Shown here: piece after piece, positions 48,853 through 57,291 of the stretch
Position numbering within the stretch: the stretch's first letter is position 1
How the letters are laid out: every line of letters begins with the position of its first letter
Source: Ferrigenium straubiae
GTDB taxonomy: Bacteria; Pseudomonadota; Gammaproteobacteria; Burkholderiales; Gallionellaceae
Length of the DNA stretch: 64,000 bases
Reading direction: 5' to 3'
Assembly (NCBI GenBank): GCA_019449655.1
Contig: JAHQXD010000003.1
Coordinates: forward strand, 388,577-452,576
The notes under the pieces: generated by a model
What the model was told of the DNA's origin: nothing
The model's database searches: none
Seen by the model: the letters and a program-made list of their open reading frames with translations, nothing else
Program-made: the position numbers and the translations under genes

Positions 48853-50478
48853 ATGCTGACACTCCCGCTCGAACCGACCGACGACCGCGCCAATCCGCTT
48901 TTCAAGGATGCGGCCGGCTGCGCCAAATGGCTCGGGCAACTGCAGCTGACAAACCTGCAACTGGCGCACAGCCTGCTGTTCAGCCAGATCAACGAGCTCA
49001 ACCGCTATCCGATGCGCGGCCAGGAACGGCTCAACACGCTGGAGCTGCTGCGCGAGACCGTCGGCTACGTGCAGGGCGACTACGCCAAGAAACTCATCGC
49101 CAAACCGCTGCCGCTGAACGAAAGCGAACTGATGGTGTTCATCGCCATCGTGCAGCTCTGGCAGGCCATGGTGCTGGGCTACCAGCGCTGCCTGCAGGAC
49201 TATATCGCCGGCGACAAGCAGCTCGCGAAGCACGGCGCCTTGCTGTGCCAGCGCTGTCTGATGTACAGCGGCCTGGAGATTTTCGAGCACCTGCGCACCG
49301 GCTACGAATTCGATCCCAAGCTGTGGAACCAGCTGCACGAGCTGTATGCCTTCGCCGAGGAACAGAATTTTCAGGCCGGCGAAGTCGGCGATCCGCTGAA
49401 CGAAAAATACCCGCGCAGCAGCTGCCGCAACGTCTACGTGAAGACCCTGCTGGCCTGCTACGCGCGCCCCGCGGAGCTGACCCGCTCGCAGCTGCAGTTG
49501 CTGGATAACTGGCTCACACAATGGAGCGGTACGGTGACGGTGGAACGCAGCTATGCCGCCAGCAAGGGGGACGCCCAGCCGCTCGCGATAGACCTGGCCA
49601 GCACGCGCGGCCTGCAGCCGCTTACACAGGTCACCCACAGCGAATCGATGCGCTACCTGCCGATGGTGCCGCTCTCCAAACTGCTGCGCGTGAAGACCAT
49701 CCTGCTGCAGCAGGGCCAGACCCCACGGCAGGTCAACCTGTGCGAACACTGCAGCGCAAGCGACTGCATCGAGTTCCTCACCTTCCTGCACCAGTGCTGG
49801 TGCGAGAACCACAGTGTGCGCCAGGGCGAGCGACTCCCGGCCGTGCAGCGCGCCCAGCTCTGCTACAAGCCGGAAGGCATCTACGCGCACCTGTCCGGCA
49901 AGCCGTTCCGGCAGCCCGGGCGCGAGAGCACGCTGGGCAGCGTGGCACGCCACCAGATCGAGGCCTTCGGGCGGGTGCTGCAGGACGCGCACAACAAGGA
50001 GCTGCTGGAAATGGGCTTCCCGCTGGAGACCTGGCAGTTCGAGAACGAAAGCATCTCGGGAGCGCGCCTGACGCGCGAGGACACCTTCGGCGGGCGGTTA
50101 AGCTACAACCAGCTCATTGCCGTACGCCCCGGCGATGCGGAAACCTTCCTGCTGGGCGCCACGGCGTGGACGAACGTCACGCGCGCCGGGCAGTTGCAGA
50201 TCGGCGTGCGCTACCTGCCCGGCACCCCCGAGGCGGTCAGCATGCGCGCCACCGGCATCAACATGACCGTGCCGGAAAAATACGTCCCGGCCTTTTTGCT
50301 GCCCCCCGTTGCGGGGCTCGGCACCCCCCCCAGCCTGGTCGTCCCGCGCGACTGGTACCAGCCGGACCGCGTGGTGGAAGTCCTGCATCTGAACGGCGAG
50401 AAGGAGCACCTCAAGATGGGCATCAGCGTGGAACGCGGCATCGATTACGAGCGCGTGAGTTTCACGATAGCCTACTGA
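48853..50478 (+). CDS. Cytoplasmic protein with possible C-terminal PilZ-like domain
   Basis: 541 residues, no signal peptide or membrane segment. The first 230 residues look all-helical (LQLTNLQLAHSLLFSQINELNRYPM). A Cys-rich patch CEHCSASDC...CWCEN lies near 295-320. Around 400-410 FENESISGARLTRE fits the (D/N)xSxxG half of the PilZ c-di-GMP-binding motif, with beta-rich sequence after it, but I cannot place the RxxxR half. It follows the large oxidoreductase by 77 bp, same strand. A c-di-GMP receptor role is tentative; otherwise it is a conserved protein of unknown function. Confidence 0.55.
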   Translation: MLTLPLEPTDDRANPLFKDAAGCAKWLGQLQLTNLQLAHSLLFSQINELNRYPMRGQERLNTLELLRETVGYVQGDYAKKLIAKPLPLNESELMVFIAIVQLWQAMVLGYQRCLQDYIAGDKQLAKHGALLCQRCLMYSGLEIFEHLRTGYEFDPKLWNQLHELYAFAEEQNFQAGEVGDPLNEKYPRSSCRNVYVKTLLACYARPAELTRSQLQLLDNWLTQWSGTVTVERSYAASKGDAQPLAIDLASTRGLQPLTQVTHSESMRYLPMVPLSKLLRVKTILLQQGQTPRQVNLCEHCSASDCIEFLTFLHQCWCENHSVRQGERLPAVQRAQLCYKPEGIYAHLSGKPFRQPGRESTLGSVARHQIEAFGRVLQDAHNKELLEMGFPLETWQFENESISGARLTREDTFGGRLSYNQLIAVRPGDAETFLLGATAWTNVTRAGQLQIGVRYLPGTPEAVSMRATGINMTVPEKYVPAFLLPPVAGLGTPPSLVVPRDWYQPDRVVEVLHLNGEKEHLKMGISVERGIDYERVSFTIAY

Positions 50479-50510
50479 TCCGCACAAGGCACAAATAGAG
50501 TTTCCTGCTC

Positions 50511-50600
50511 CGTTCGGCCTGAGCCTGTCGAAGGCCGTAAAGCCGTTCATGTTTCGATAGGGCTTTCCTGAGCGAAGTCGAAGGGCTCAACGCGAACAGC
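50511..50600. repeat. CTTCGACAGGCTCAGG-family repeats, two inverted units
   Basis: Contains CGGCCTGAGCCTGTCGAAGG and, further on, TTTCGATAGGGCTTTCCTGAGCGAAGTCGAAGG-type sequence. It fills the gap between two convergent genes and may help stop transcription. The same family occurs inside ftsY and the response regulator. Confidence 0.7.
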
Positions 50601-50615
50601 TTCTACTTTATTCGC

Positions 50616-51692
50616 TCAGCCCATCACCGGATAATCGATGTAGCCCTTGGCCCCGGGTGTATAGAACGTACCGGGATCGGGGGCATTCAGCGCAGTGCCG
50701 TTTTTCCACCGCTCGACCAGGTCAGGATTAGCGAGGAACGGGCGTCCCACGGCAACCAGGTCGCACTTGCCCGCCGCGAGGTCGCTCTCGGCCCGTTCGG
50801 CGTCGTAGCCGCCGGAAAGGATCAGCGCGCCCTTGAACGCGCTGCGGAACGCCGCCTTCATCGAATCGGGCACCGGCGGCGCACCCATGGAAGAATGATC
50901 GACCAGGTGGATGTAGACCAGCCCGCGCGCATTGAGCTGCTGCGCCAGCCAGGCGTACTCCGCCTCCATCGCGTCGTACAGCGGCATGTCGTTGAACACG
51001 CCGAACGGCGACAGGCGGATGCCGACCCTGTCCTTGCCGATGGCGACGATCGCCGCCTCGACGGCCTCGAGCACGAAGCGCGCGCGGTTCTCGATCGGGC
51101 CGCCGTAGCGGTCCGTGCGCAAATTAGAGTTCGGGCGGATGAACTGCTCGAGCAGGTAGCCGTTCGCCGCATGCAGCTCGACGCCGTCGCATCCCGCCGC
51201 CACGGCGTTCTTCGCGGCCTGCGCGAATTCCCCGATCGCGTCCCTGATGTCCGCCGCGCTCATCTCCTGCGGCATGGCGTTCGGCTTCATCCCCTCCGCA
51301 TCGGTGTACATCTCCCCGGCGGCCGCGATGGCCGAAGGCGCGAGTACGCGTGCGCCGGGAGGCAGGTTGAGCTCATGGCTGACGCGCCCGGTGTGCATGA
51401 GCTGCACGAACAGCTTTGCGCCCTGCGCGTGCACCGCATCGGCAACGCGCCGCCACCCTTCGACCTGCGCCGCGGAAAAGATGCCGGGAATGCGCGCGTA
51501 GCCCAGCCCGTTTGGGGAGGGCGACGTGCCCTCGGTGACGATCAGGCCGGCGCTCGCGCGCTGCGCGTAATACTCCGCCATGAGTTCGTTCGGCACATTG
51601 CCGATGGCGCGGCTGCGCGTCATCGGCGACATGACCAGACGATTTTCAAGCGTGAACTGGCCTAAAGTGGTTTTCGAAAATAGCAGCGACAT
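50616..51692 (-). CDS. Old yellow enzyme family NADH:flavin oxidoreductase (NemA-like)
   Basis: 358 residues, FMN TIM barrel. Seen: N-terminal LLFSKTTLGQFTLENRLVMSPMTRSRA, AGLIVTEGTSPSPNGLGYARIPGIF, the His/Asn substrate pair in GCDGVELHAANGYLLEQFIRPNSN, RYGGPIENRARFVLEAVEA, and GRPFLANPDLVERWKNG. It probably reduces activated alkenes such as N-ethylmaleimide or nitrate esters in detoxification. Ribosome site aggaggagc precedes the ATG. It is convergent with the gene at 48853. Confidence 0.94.
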   Translation of the reverse strand: MSLLFSKTTLGQFTLENRLVMSPMTRSRAIGNVPNELMAEYYAQRASAGLIVTEGTSPSPNGLGYARIPGIFSAAQVEGWRRVADAVHAQGAKLFVQLMHTGRVSHELNLPPGARVLAPSAIAAAGEMYTDAEGMKPNAMPQEMSAADIRDAIGEFAQAAKNAVAAGCDGVELHAANGYLLEQFIRPNSNLRTDRYGGPIENRARFVLEAVEAAIVAIGKDRVGIRLSPFGVFNDMPLYDAMEAEYAWLAQQLNARGLVYIHLVDHSSMGAPPVPDSMKAAFRSAFKGALILSGGYDAERAESDLAAGKCDLVAVGRPFLANPDLVERWKNGTALNAPDPGTFYTPGAKGYIDYPVMG

Positions 51693-51777
51693 GGTTGCTC
51701 CTCCTGAAAAATGATGAAGCTATCAGCTTAGCGAACAATACATCTACAAACCGGATGAAGTCCGGATAGTCGAAAAA

Positions 51778-52149
51778 TCATTGATGTTCGGATCCCAGCC
51801 ATTGCATGGCCGCTTCACGATTAGAGAATATCTTTATGTTCCATTCTGCCTTTCGTGGAGTGGCAATCAACGACTCGGTAGAGCGTTCGGTGATTCGATT
51901 GTAAGCAACGACCGCCATGGCCTTGATTTGTCCGATCGTGGCCAAATTCATTTGCGCAACAAAATCGTAAGAATAGGAATTGATCTTGTTGATTAAAAGA
52001 TTAAATGGCGCCTGCAGGTGCGCGATGAGAAATTCGTGGTATTCATTAACCATCGCTTCGTCCATCTCGACGCCATCGTCGATGATCACTTCGGCAATGC
52101 TGCTGGAAAGCAAAATAATCTTTCCGAATCTGAGTTCATGTAATTCCAT
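51778..52149 (-). CDS. Small unknown protein, possibly STAS/SpoIIAA-like
   Basis: 123 residues: an acidic N-terminal half (ELHELRFGKIILLSSSIAEVIIDDGVEMDEAMVNEYHEF), a central LLINKINSYSYDFVAQ and a C-terminal alpha/beta part with RKAEWNIKIFSNREAAMQWL. This alternating pattern resembles STAS/SpoIIAA-like single-domain proteins but no catalytic or phosphorylation site is certain. No signal or membrane segment. It is noticeably AT-richer than the genes around it, hinting at acquisition. It is 147 bp from ftsX and probably independent. Confidence 0.6.
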   Translation of the reverse strand: MELHELRFGKIILLSSSIAEVIIDDGVEMDEAMVNEYHEFLIAHLQAPFNLLINKINSYSYDFVAQMNLATIGQIKAMAVVAYNRITERSTESLIATPRKAEWNIKIFSNREAAMQWLGSEHQ

Positions 52150-52295
52150 GGCAATAATCCATCAACCAGCGTTTTAGTCTCAAATTGCAAGTATTTGAAT
52201 AAGTATAAGCCAAACTGCCACACAGTAATTGTGCATATCGTTCATCAATATCCGCTTCGAAGACGACGGCCATTCGACCATGCCCTGGCATTCTC

Positions 52296-53204
52296 TCAGC
52301 GCGGTTCGATCTGCGACAGGTGCCGCGCCACCGACAGCCACGCCCCGAGCCATCCGAGGTAGACCGAGAACAGCAGCAGCGACAGGCTGTCGCCGGGGGA
52401 CAGCGGACGAAGCGTGAGCGAGCTGCCGTAGAGTTGCGACAGCGCGCCGAGCTGCGCGTTGAGCAGCAGCAGGCTGAGGGTGACGATGAGCCAGGCCATG
52501 ATGCCGCCGAGCAGGCCCTGCGCCGCGCCGAAATAGAGAAAGGGGCGGCGGATGAAGCCGTCGGTCGCGCCGATCAGCCGGGCGACCTCGATCTCGTCGC
52601 GCTGCGTGAGGATCTGCAGGCGGATGGTATTGAAGGTGACGGCGACCAGCGCGAGGCTGAGCAGGCTGGCGAGGATCAGCACCCCCATGCGTCCGAATTT
52701 GAGCAGAGCTTCGAGCTTGTAGGCCCAGGCCGAATCGAGCTGCGCCTCGGCGATTTTCGGCAGCTTCGCGAGTTCGCCGCGCAACGCATCGAGCGATTGC
52801 GCATCGCCCGGTTTGGGATGGACGACGAAGGCATCCGGCAGGGGGTTCTGCTGCAGCCCGCCGATCAGGTCGGCGAGGCCGGTACTCTGCTTGAGCTGCT
52901 CCAGCGCCTGCGCGCGCGGGACGAATTCGACGCCCGCGACGGCTGAGTGCTGTACCAGCTGTTTGTGCAGCCGGTCGATGTCTTCGGCCTTCGCATTCAT
53001 CTCCAGGAACAGGCTGATCTGCGGCGTGCCGGAGAACTGTGCGACCAGCCCCTGCGCATTCTGCAGCAGCGCATACAGGCCGGCAGGCAGGCTGAGCGCG
53101 ATGCCGATGACCAGGATGTTGAGGAACCCGGCCAGCGGGGATGCGAACATGCGGCGCAGTACGGCGCGCAGTACGCCGAGGCGCTGGGCGAAGGCGCGCG
53201 TCAT
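52296..53204 (-). CDS. ftsX: Cell division protein FtsX
   Basis: 302 residues, inner-membrane partner of FtsE. One N-terminal helix (about 23-45), a periplasmic domain (about 50-165, with PQISLFLEMNAKAEDIDRLHKQL) and three further membrane helices near 170-195, 220-245 and 270-292 make the FtsX/MacB-like fold. FtsEX regulates periplasmic peptidoglycan hydrolases during division. Its start overlaps ftsE by 4 nt. Confidence 0.97.
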   Translation of the reverse strand: MTRAFAQRLGVLRAVLRRMFASPLAGFLNILVIGIALSLPAGLYALLQNAQGLVAQFSGTPQISLFLEMNAKAEDIDRLHKQLVQHSAVAGVEFVPRAQALEQLKQSTGLADLIGGLQQNPLPDAFVVHPKPGDAQSLDALRGELAKLPKIAEAQLDSAWAYKLEALLKFGRMGVLILASLLSLALVAVTFNTIRLQILTQRDEIEVARLIGATDGFIRRPFLYFGAAQGLLGGIMAWLIVTLSLLLLNAQLGALSQLYGSSLTLRPLSPGDSLSLLLFSVYLGWLGAWLSVARHLSQIEPR

Positions 53205-53851
53205 TGCAGCACGCCCTCTTTCAGCGCGAGGCGGCGCACGCCGCTGTCCCGCAGCACGCTCTCGTCATGGGTGGAGATGAGCAGGGTCGCGCCGACCTGG
53301 TGGAAGGAACTGAAGATCGCCATGATCTCGCGCGCGTAATCCGCATCGAGGTTGCCGGTCGGCTCGTCGGCCAGCAGGATGGCCGGGCGGTTGACGATGG
53401 CGCGCGCGATGCACAGGCGCTGCTGCTCGCCGCCGGAGAGCGCGATGGGATTGGCCTTCTCGCGCCTGAGCAGGCCGACCTTGTCCAGCGCGGCGCGCAC
53501 CCGCTTGGCGCTCTCGCGGTGGTCGAAGCCGCAGATTTGCAGCGGCAGCAGCACGTTGTCGAACACGCTGCGGTCGAACAACAGCTTGTGATCCTGGAAC
53601 ACGATGCCGAGGTTGCGGCGCAGGTAAGGCAAGGCGCCGCCCTTGAGCGCGCCGACGTTCTGGTTGTTCACCAGCACGCTGCCGGAATTGGGCCGCTCAA
53701 TCGCCGCGATCAGCTTGAGCAGCGTGCTCTTGCCCGCGCCGGAATGCCCGGTGAGGAACACCATCTCGCCCTCGGCGATGTCGAACGAGACGCCCTTCAG
53801 CGCCTCGTAGCCGCCGGGATAACGCTTGTGGACCTGGTTGAAGGAGATCAT
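53201..53851 (-). CDS. ftsE: Cell division ATP-binding protein FtsE
   Basis: 216 residues, ABC ATPase. Walker [14 protein letters not shown], signature [15 protein letters not shown], Walker [13 protein letters not shown], and N-terminal [25 protein letters not shown]. Works with FtsX. Normally ftsY lies just upstream; here about 6.3 kb of foreign-looking DNA separates them. Its ATG overlaps the stop of a 29-codon ORF (ATGA), so it may be translationally coupled to that leader. Confidence 0.97.
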   Translation of the reverse strand: MISFNQVHKRYPGGYEALKGVSFDIAEGEMVFLTGHSGAGKSTLLKLIAAIERPNSGSVLVNNQNVGALKGGALPYLRRNLGIVFQDHKLLFDRSVFDNVLLPLQICGFDHRESAKRVRAALDKVGLLRREKANPIALSGGEQQRLCIARAIVNRPAILLADEPTGNLDADYAREIMAIFSSFHQVGATLLISTHDESVLRDSGVRRLALKEGVLQ

Positions 53852-53937
53852 TTACGGGTAACACCGTAACCGCGCTGCGCTTCGTCAGGCTGCGGCATGG
53901 TCTTGAGCGGATTATCGAGGGGAAGATTGTTTTTCAT
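53848..53937 (-). CDS. 29-residue ORF overlapping the ftsE start
   Basis: Starts at 53937 (MKNNLPLDNPLKTMPQPDE...) and ends in a TGA that overlaps the ftsE ATG by 4 nt. The overlap type and ftsE proximity suggest a leader that couples translation. I do not recognise it. It could be a remnant of a gene cut by the island insertion. Whether it is translated is not shown. Confidence 0.4.
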   Translation of the reverse strand: MKNNLPLDNPLKTMPQPDEAQRGYGVTRK

Positions 53938-54061
53938 GATCGTCGCTTTTGCTGATGCTAGCCGCTCGCTGCGGAGAAAGCAATTTTGCGTGCCGGCGGT
54001 GGAACATTGGGTGGACTGAAGGCCTTTACCGGGGAAACTGCTGCCCACCGCGCCACCATTG

Positions 54062-54085
54062 AAAATAGGCCGTTCGGCATATTGT
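54062..54085. repeat. Second copy of the 10240 repeat
   Basis: Same string as at 10240-10263, AAAATAGGCCGTTCGGCATA plus TTG. It marks the left part of the island and precedes the 82-bp direct repeat. Confidence 0.7.
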
Positions 54086-54120
54086 TTTTTGATGGGAATG
54101 CTGAAACACTGCGCCGCATT

Positions 54121-54202
54121 ATTCGAATGCTGTGGGGAAAGCATGGTCTATCCCCCAAATACTTGTGTTGGGAAATTATTGTGATGCTGCCCCATTTAAT
54201 TG
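54121..54202. repeat. 82-bp direct repeat, left copy
   Basis: About 90% identical by eye to 55071-55152, starting ATTCGA..TGCTGTG and ending TTTAATTG, and including GCATGGTCTATCCCC and TACTTGTGTTGGGAA. With its partner it brackets the ORF6N remnant and the toxin-antitoxin genes. Confidence 0.85.
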
Positions 54203-54204
54203 CT

Positions 54205-54360
54205 ATGTTCCAGCTTTCGGCTGAAGAATTCACAGCTTTGAGGTTCCAATTTGGCACCTCAAACTTGAAATCACAATTTGTGACTTCAAACGAAACACCC
54301 TCCGAACGCGGCGGACGCCGTTATGCCCCTTACGCCTTCACCGAACAGGGCGTCGCCATG
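54205..54360 (+). pseudogene. ORF6N-domain protein remnant
   Basis: The frame reads MFQLSAEEFTALRFQFGTSN ... SERGGRRYAPYAFTEQGVAM, a core piece of the ORF6N domain found in phage antirepressor-like and DNA-binding proteins. Both the beginning and end of the domain are missing, and the upstream part is replaced by the 82-bp repeat. The following residues (TPVTLCLLKQYG) no longer match. It is therefore a decayed fragment, probably of prophage or mobile-element origin. Confidence 0.75.
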
Positions 54361-54430
54361 ACGCCAGTCACTTTATGCCTCCTCAAGCAATACGGGTTGA
54401 CGCACCGTATCCCAAAGAATACACTGCCTC

Positions 54431-54721
54431 ATGAAGTCCATCCTGACCACGGAGGTCTTCGATACCTGGTTCGCAAACCTGAAAGACAAGCAGGCATCGC
54501 GCCGCATCCAGGTACGCATCGACCGGGCCGAGGATGGCAACTTCGGCGATTGCAAACCCGTGGGCGAAGGCGTCTCGGAAATGCGCATCCACCATGGGCC
54601 GGGCTATCGCGTGTACTTCATGCAACGGGGGATGGAAATCGTCATCCTGTTGGCGGGCGGAGACAAATCCACCCAGACAAAAAACATCAAGACCGCGCTG
54701 GAAATCGCGCGTCAAATTTAG
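54431..54721 (+). CDS. HigB/RelE-like toxin of a type II addiction module
   Basis: 96 residues. Pattern TTEVFDTWFANLKDKQASRRIQVRIDRAEDGNFGD, SEMRIHHGPGYRVYFMQRG and VILLAGGDKSTQTKNIKTALEIAR matches the Gp49-like/HigB family of addiction-module killer proteins, which act as ribosome-dependent mRNA interferases. It is followed after 9 nt by its antitoxin, with a typical toxin-first order for this family. The module is flanked by 82-bp direct repeats. Confidence 0.9.
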   Translation: MKSILTTEVFDTWFANLKDKQASRRIQVRIDRAEDGNFGDCKPVGEGVSEMRIHHGPGYRVYFMQRGMEIVILLAGGDKSTQTKNIKTALEIARQI

Positions 54722-54730
54722 GAGGCCATC

Positions 54731-55024
54731 ATGACAAAAACCAAACTGAAAAAATGGGACAGCGCCGAACACCTGAAAACCGATGAGGACATGGTGCTCT
54801 ATCTCGAAGCCTGTCTCGAAGAAGCAGGCGATGATGCCGCCTTCATCGCCAAGGCGCTCGGCAACATCGCCCGCGCCAAGGGCATGACCCAACTGGCAAA
54901 GGAAACCGGGCTGGGGCGTGAAAGCTTGTATAAGGCGCTATCGGGAGAGGGCAACCCAAGTTTTGCAACTATCCTGAAAGTGACGAATGCGCTGGGGATC
55001 AAATTGCATGCACAAAGCGCTTAG
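54731..55024 (+). CDS. HigA-like HTH antitoxin
   Basis: 97 residues. An N-terminal part contacts the toxin (KTDEDMVLYLEACLEEAGDDAAFIAKALGNIARAKG), then an HTH (MTQLAKETGLGRESLYKALSGEGNPSFATILKVTNALG) of the XRE/COG3636 type. It neutralises the toxin and probably represses the pair. The ribosome site taggagg lies just before the ATG. Confidence 0.92.
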   Translation: MTKTKLKKWDSAEHLKTDEDMVLYLEACLEEAGDDAAFIAKALGNIARAKGMTQLAKETGLGRESLYKALSGEGNPSFATILKVTNALGIKLHAQSA

Positions 55025-55070
55025 GCGGCATGATTGAGAGCAATGGCGATGCTGACCCCCTATCACTTTG

Positions 55071-55152
55071 ATTCGATGCTGTGTGGAAAGCATGGTCTAT
55101 CCCCTAAATACTTGTGTTGGGAATTTAATGTGATGCTGACCCCGTTTAATTG
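55071..55152. repeat. 82-bp direct repeat, right copy
   Basis: Partner of 54121-54202. The nearby sequence repeats shorter motifs (GCGATGCTGACCCCC at about 55046, GTGATGCTGACCCCG at about 55130, GCGACCCTAGCCCC at about 55174). The gap 55025-55228 holds no gene. Confidence 0.85.
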
Positions 55153-55228
55153 ATTGGCAGTTTGAGAAACTATTGCGACCCTAGCCCCTTTAATTCCTGA
55201 TCATCATAACTAGAATTTCTACGTCTCC

Positions 55229-56068
55229 ATGAAACTAAAGCCATTCATTCGTTGGGCCGGGAGCAAAAGACAACTTGCCCCCCTATTGTCCTCATGCTGG
55301 CCAGGCAACGATTATCGTTATATCGAGCCATTTATGGGCTCTGCGTGCGTGTTCTTCTCAATTTCACCAACACGTGCATTACTATCAGACATTAACGCTG
55401 AACTTGTTGGCATGTTTGAAGCGGTTCGTCAAACACCAGAGGCTGTATATGCCTCACTATTGAGCATCCCTGTTGGTGCCGAGAGTTATTACATCATTAG
55501 AAAGATTGATCCGAACTCACTCGCCTCAACGGATCGCGCCGCACGCTTCATTTTTTTAAATCGTTATTGTTTTAATGGCCTTTACCGCACAAATCTAAAA
55601 GGAGAGTTCAACGTCCCTTATGCGAGCTCAAAGACAGGGGGGCTTCCCACTTGGGATGCTTTTGTTTTGGCTGCGAACATGTTAAAGAACGTTGATATTA
55701 AGTGCGGGGATTTTGCCTCTATACTGGCAAACGAAGTGAAGGCCGATGACTTTATTTATCTGGATCCACCCTATGCCGTCCAGAATGAAAGGATTTTCAG
55801 CCAATATGGCCCGCAAACATTTGGCCTTAACGATCTCGAACGCCTGCGAGATACTCTGATACAAATTGATTCTATTGGCGCCAAATTCCTGTTGTCTTAT
55901 GCAAACAGTCAAGAGGCCAAGCTTTACTTCCGCGATTGGCACAACACTACTGTTGAAGTACAAAGAAACATTGCTGGCTTCGCAAAACATAGGCGAAGAG
56001 CATCTGAAGTCCTAGTCTCAAATTTCGACTGTGAATCTCTTGCCAACTTCAGAAATGACCAACCTTAA
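55229..56068 (+). CDS. D12-class N6-adenine DNA methyltransferase
   Basis: 279 residues. SAM and catalytic motifs of the Dam/D12 family: FIRWAGSKRQL (residues 6-16), YIEPFMGSACVFF (31-43), FLNRYCFNGLYRTNLKGEFNVPY (109-131) and catalytic DPPY at 179-182. No fused restriction domain. It is the first gene of a tight four-gene operon. It may methylate a site to protect host DNA from the co-encoded factors, or may act as an orphan enzyme. The recognition site is unknown. Codon use is much less GC-rich than in flanking core genes. Confidence 0.92.
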   Translation: MKLKPFIRWAGSKRQLAPLLSSCWPGNDYRYIEPFMGSACVFFSISPTRALLSDINAELVGMFEAVRQTPEAVYASLLSIPVGAESYYIIRKIDPNSLASTDRAARFIFLNRYCFNGLYRTNLKGEFNVPYASSKTGGLPTWDAFVLAANMLKNVDIKCGDFASILANEVKADDFIYLDPPYAVQNERIFSQYGPQTFGLNDLERLRDTLIQIDSIGAKFLLSYANSQEAKLYFRDWHNTTVEVQRNIAGFAKHRRRASEVLVSNFDCESLANFRNDQP

Positions 56069-57290
56069 AATCGCGATCATTAGTGATCTTCATATTGGGC
56101 ACGGCGTAAGATCTAAAGATCTCAGCCCCCATGCCGACACAAATGGAATTGACGAGAAATATCTTCTGAAATTCCTTGAATTTGTTAAGTCAAAAAACAT
56201 ACAAGCAAACTACTTAGTAATTCCTGGAGACATTACAGGGAAAGCTCATCCAGATGAATTTAAGCTCGCATCAAAAGTAATATTGCAGATTGGTACGGCT
56301 CTCGGCGTGCCTGAAGAAAAGATTTTATTTGTGCCCGGCAATCATGATAAAAATTGGGATGCAAAACCAGCTGGGGAAAACGACACAACAGGTTTTTATG
56401 CCAAGCAAATGTATGCGCCACTTCAGCACGAAGATTGGTTTTTTGAGCACACGATGCGTCGCTCGCCACACCACATGTTGTCTGACAATTGTTTGGGGGT
56501 TTGGACTTTTGAGGATTTGATTCTAGTTGGTTACAACTCTTCAAATCACGATGATCGAAACACAAAGGTACATCATGGCCTAATCACAGAATCTTCATTG
56601 CAATGGCTTGACGCACAACTTCAAACAATGGACTTGGCAAAACAAAAATTAAAAGTTTTTCTAGTTCACCACCATCCAATTCAATACAGCGATCACATTC
56701 CAGATACACCCGACTTTAGTGTAATGACAAATGCGGAAAATCTGCTTAACCTTTTAACAAAGTTCAAGTTCGATTTGCTGCTGCATGGCCATAAACATAT
56801 GCCTCACTTCAAAACACAAATTACAAACTCTAGTTTTCCGCTCGTAATTTTAGGCGCTGGTAGCTTTTCATATCAGCTTGAGTTGACCTACAACCAACAT
56901 GCAAGCAATCAATTCCATTTATTGGAAATCGAGGGGCGAGACGATGAAGAAGAGTGCATCTTCGGTCTCTTGCGCAACTGGGCATACTTAAGTGGACACG
57001 GCTGGAAGGCAAGTCAAAAACATGACGGAATTTTGCACCAACTTGGGTTCGGCACATACGCGTCGCCAACAATACTAAAGAAGAACTTAGTCCAAAAAAT
57101 CCAAACACTCTTCCAAAAAACTGATTATGTGCGTTGGCTTGATCTCGTGACACAGGAAAGCAAATTGGGTTACATACACCCTGATTGCGTCATGCTTTTA
57201 TTAAAAGAAATTAGCGCCGAAATTGGCGTCGAATGTCATGGCGAAATTCCCGATAACGCAATTTTGCTTCTACCACGGAAGGCAAACTAA
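56055..57290 (+). CDS. Calcineurin-like metallophosphoesterase
   Basis: 411 residues from the ATG at 56055 (an ATG at 56031 is possible). All metal motifs are present: SDLHIGHG (D11, H13), GDITG (D59), GNHDKNW (97-101), VHHHP (H205 region) and HGHKHMP (245-248). The N-terminal 290 residues form the phosphoesterase. The C-terminal 120 (after NQFHLLEIEGRDDEEE) are unassigned. It could be a nuclease (Mre11/SbcD-like) or a nucleotide phosphodiesterase. It overlaps the methyltransferase by 14 nt, and the ATPase starts 1 nt after its stop. Confidence 0.88.
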   Translation: MTNLKIAIISDLHIGHGVRSKDLSPHADTNGIDEKYLLKFLEFVKSKNIQANYLVIPGDITGKAHPDEFKLASKVILQIGTALGVPEEKILFVPGNHDKNWDAKPAGENDTTGFYAKQMYAPLQHEDWFFEHTMRRSPHHMLSDNCLGVWTFEDLILVGYNSSNHDDRNTKVHHGLITESSLQWLDAQLQTMDLAKQKLKVFLVHHHPIQYSDHIPDTPDFSVMTNAENLLNLLTKFKFDLLLHGHKHMPHFKTQITNSSFPLVILGAGSFSYQLELTYNQHASNQFHLLEIEGRDDEEECIFGLLRNWAYLSGHGWKASQKHDGILHQLGFGTYASPTILKKNLVQKIQTLFQKTDYVRWLDLVTQESKLGYIHPDCVMLLLKEISAEIGVECHGEIPDNAILLLPRKAN

Positions 57291-57291
57291 C

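Noticed and set aside
53986-54786. Single 266-residue gene across the repeat and the toxin
   Set aside because: The frame joins the 82-bp repeat, an ORF6N fragment and a shadow of the toxin gene; only 54205-54360 matches a family.
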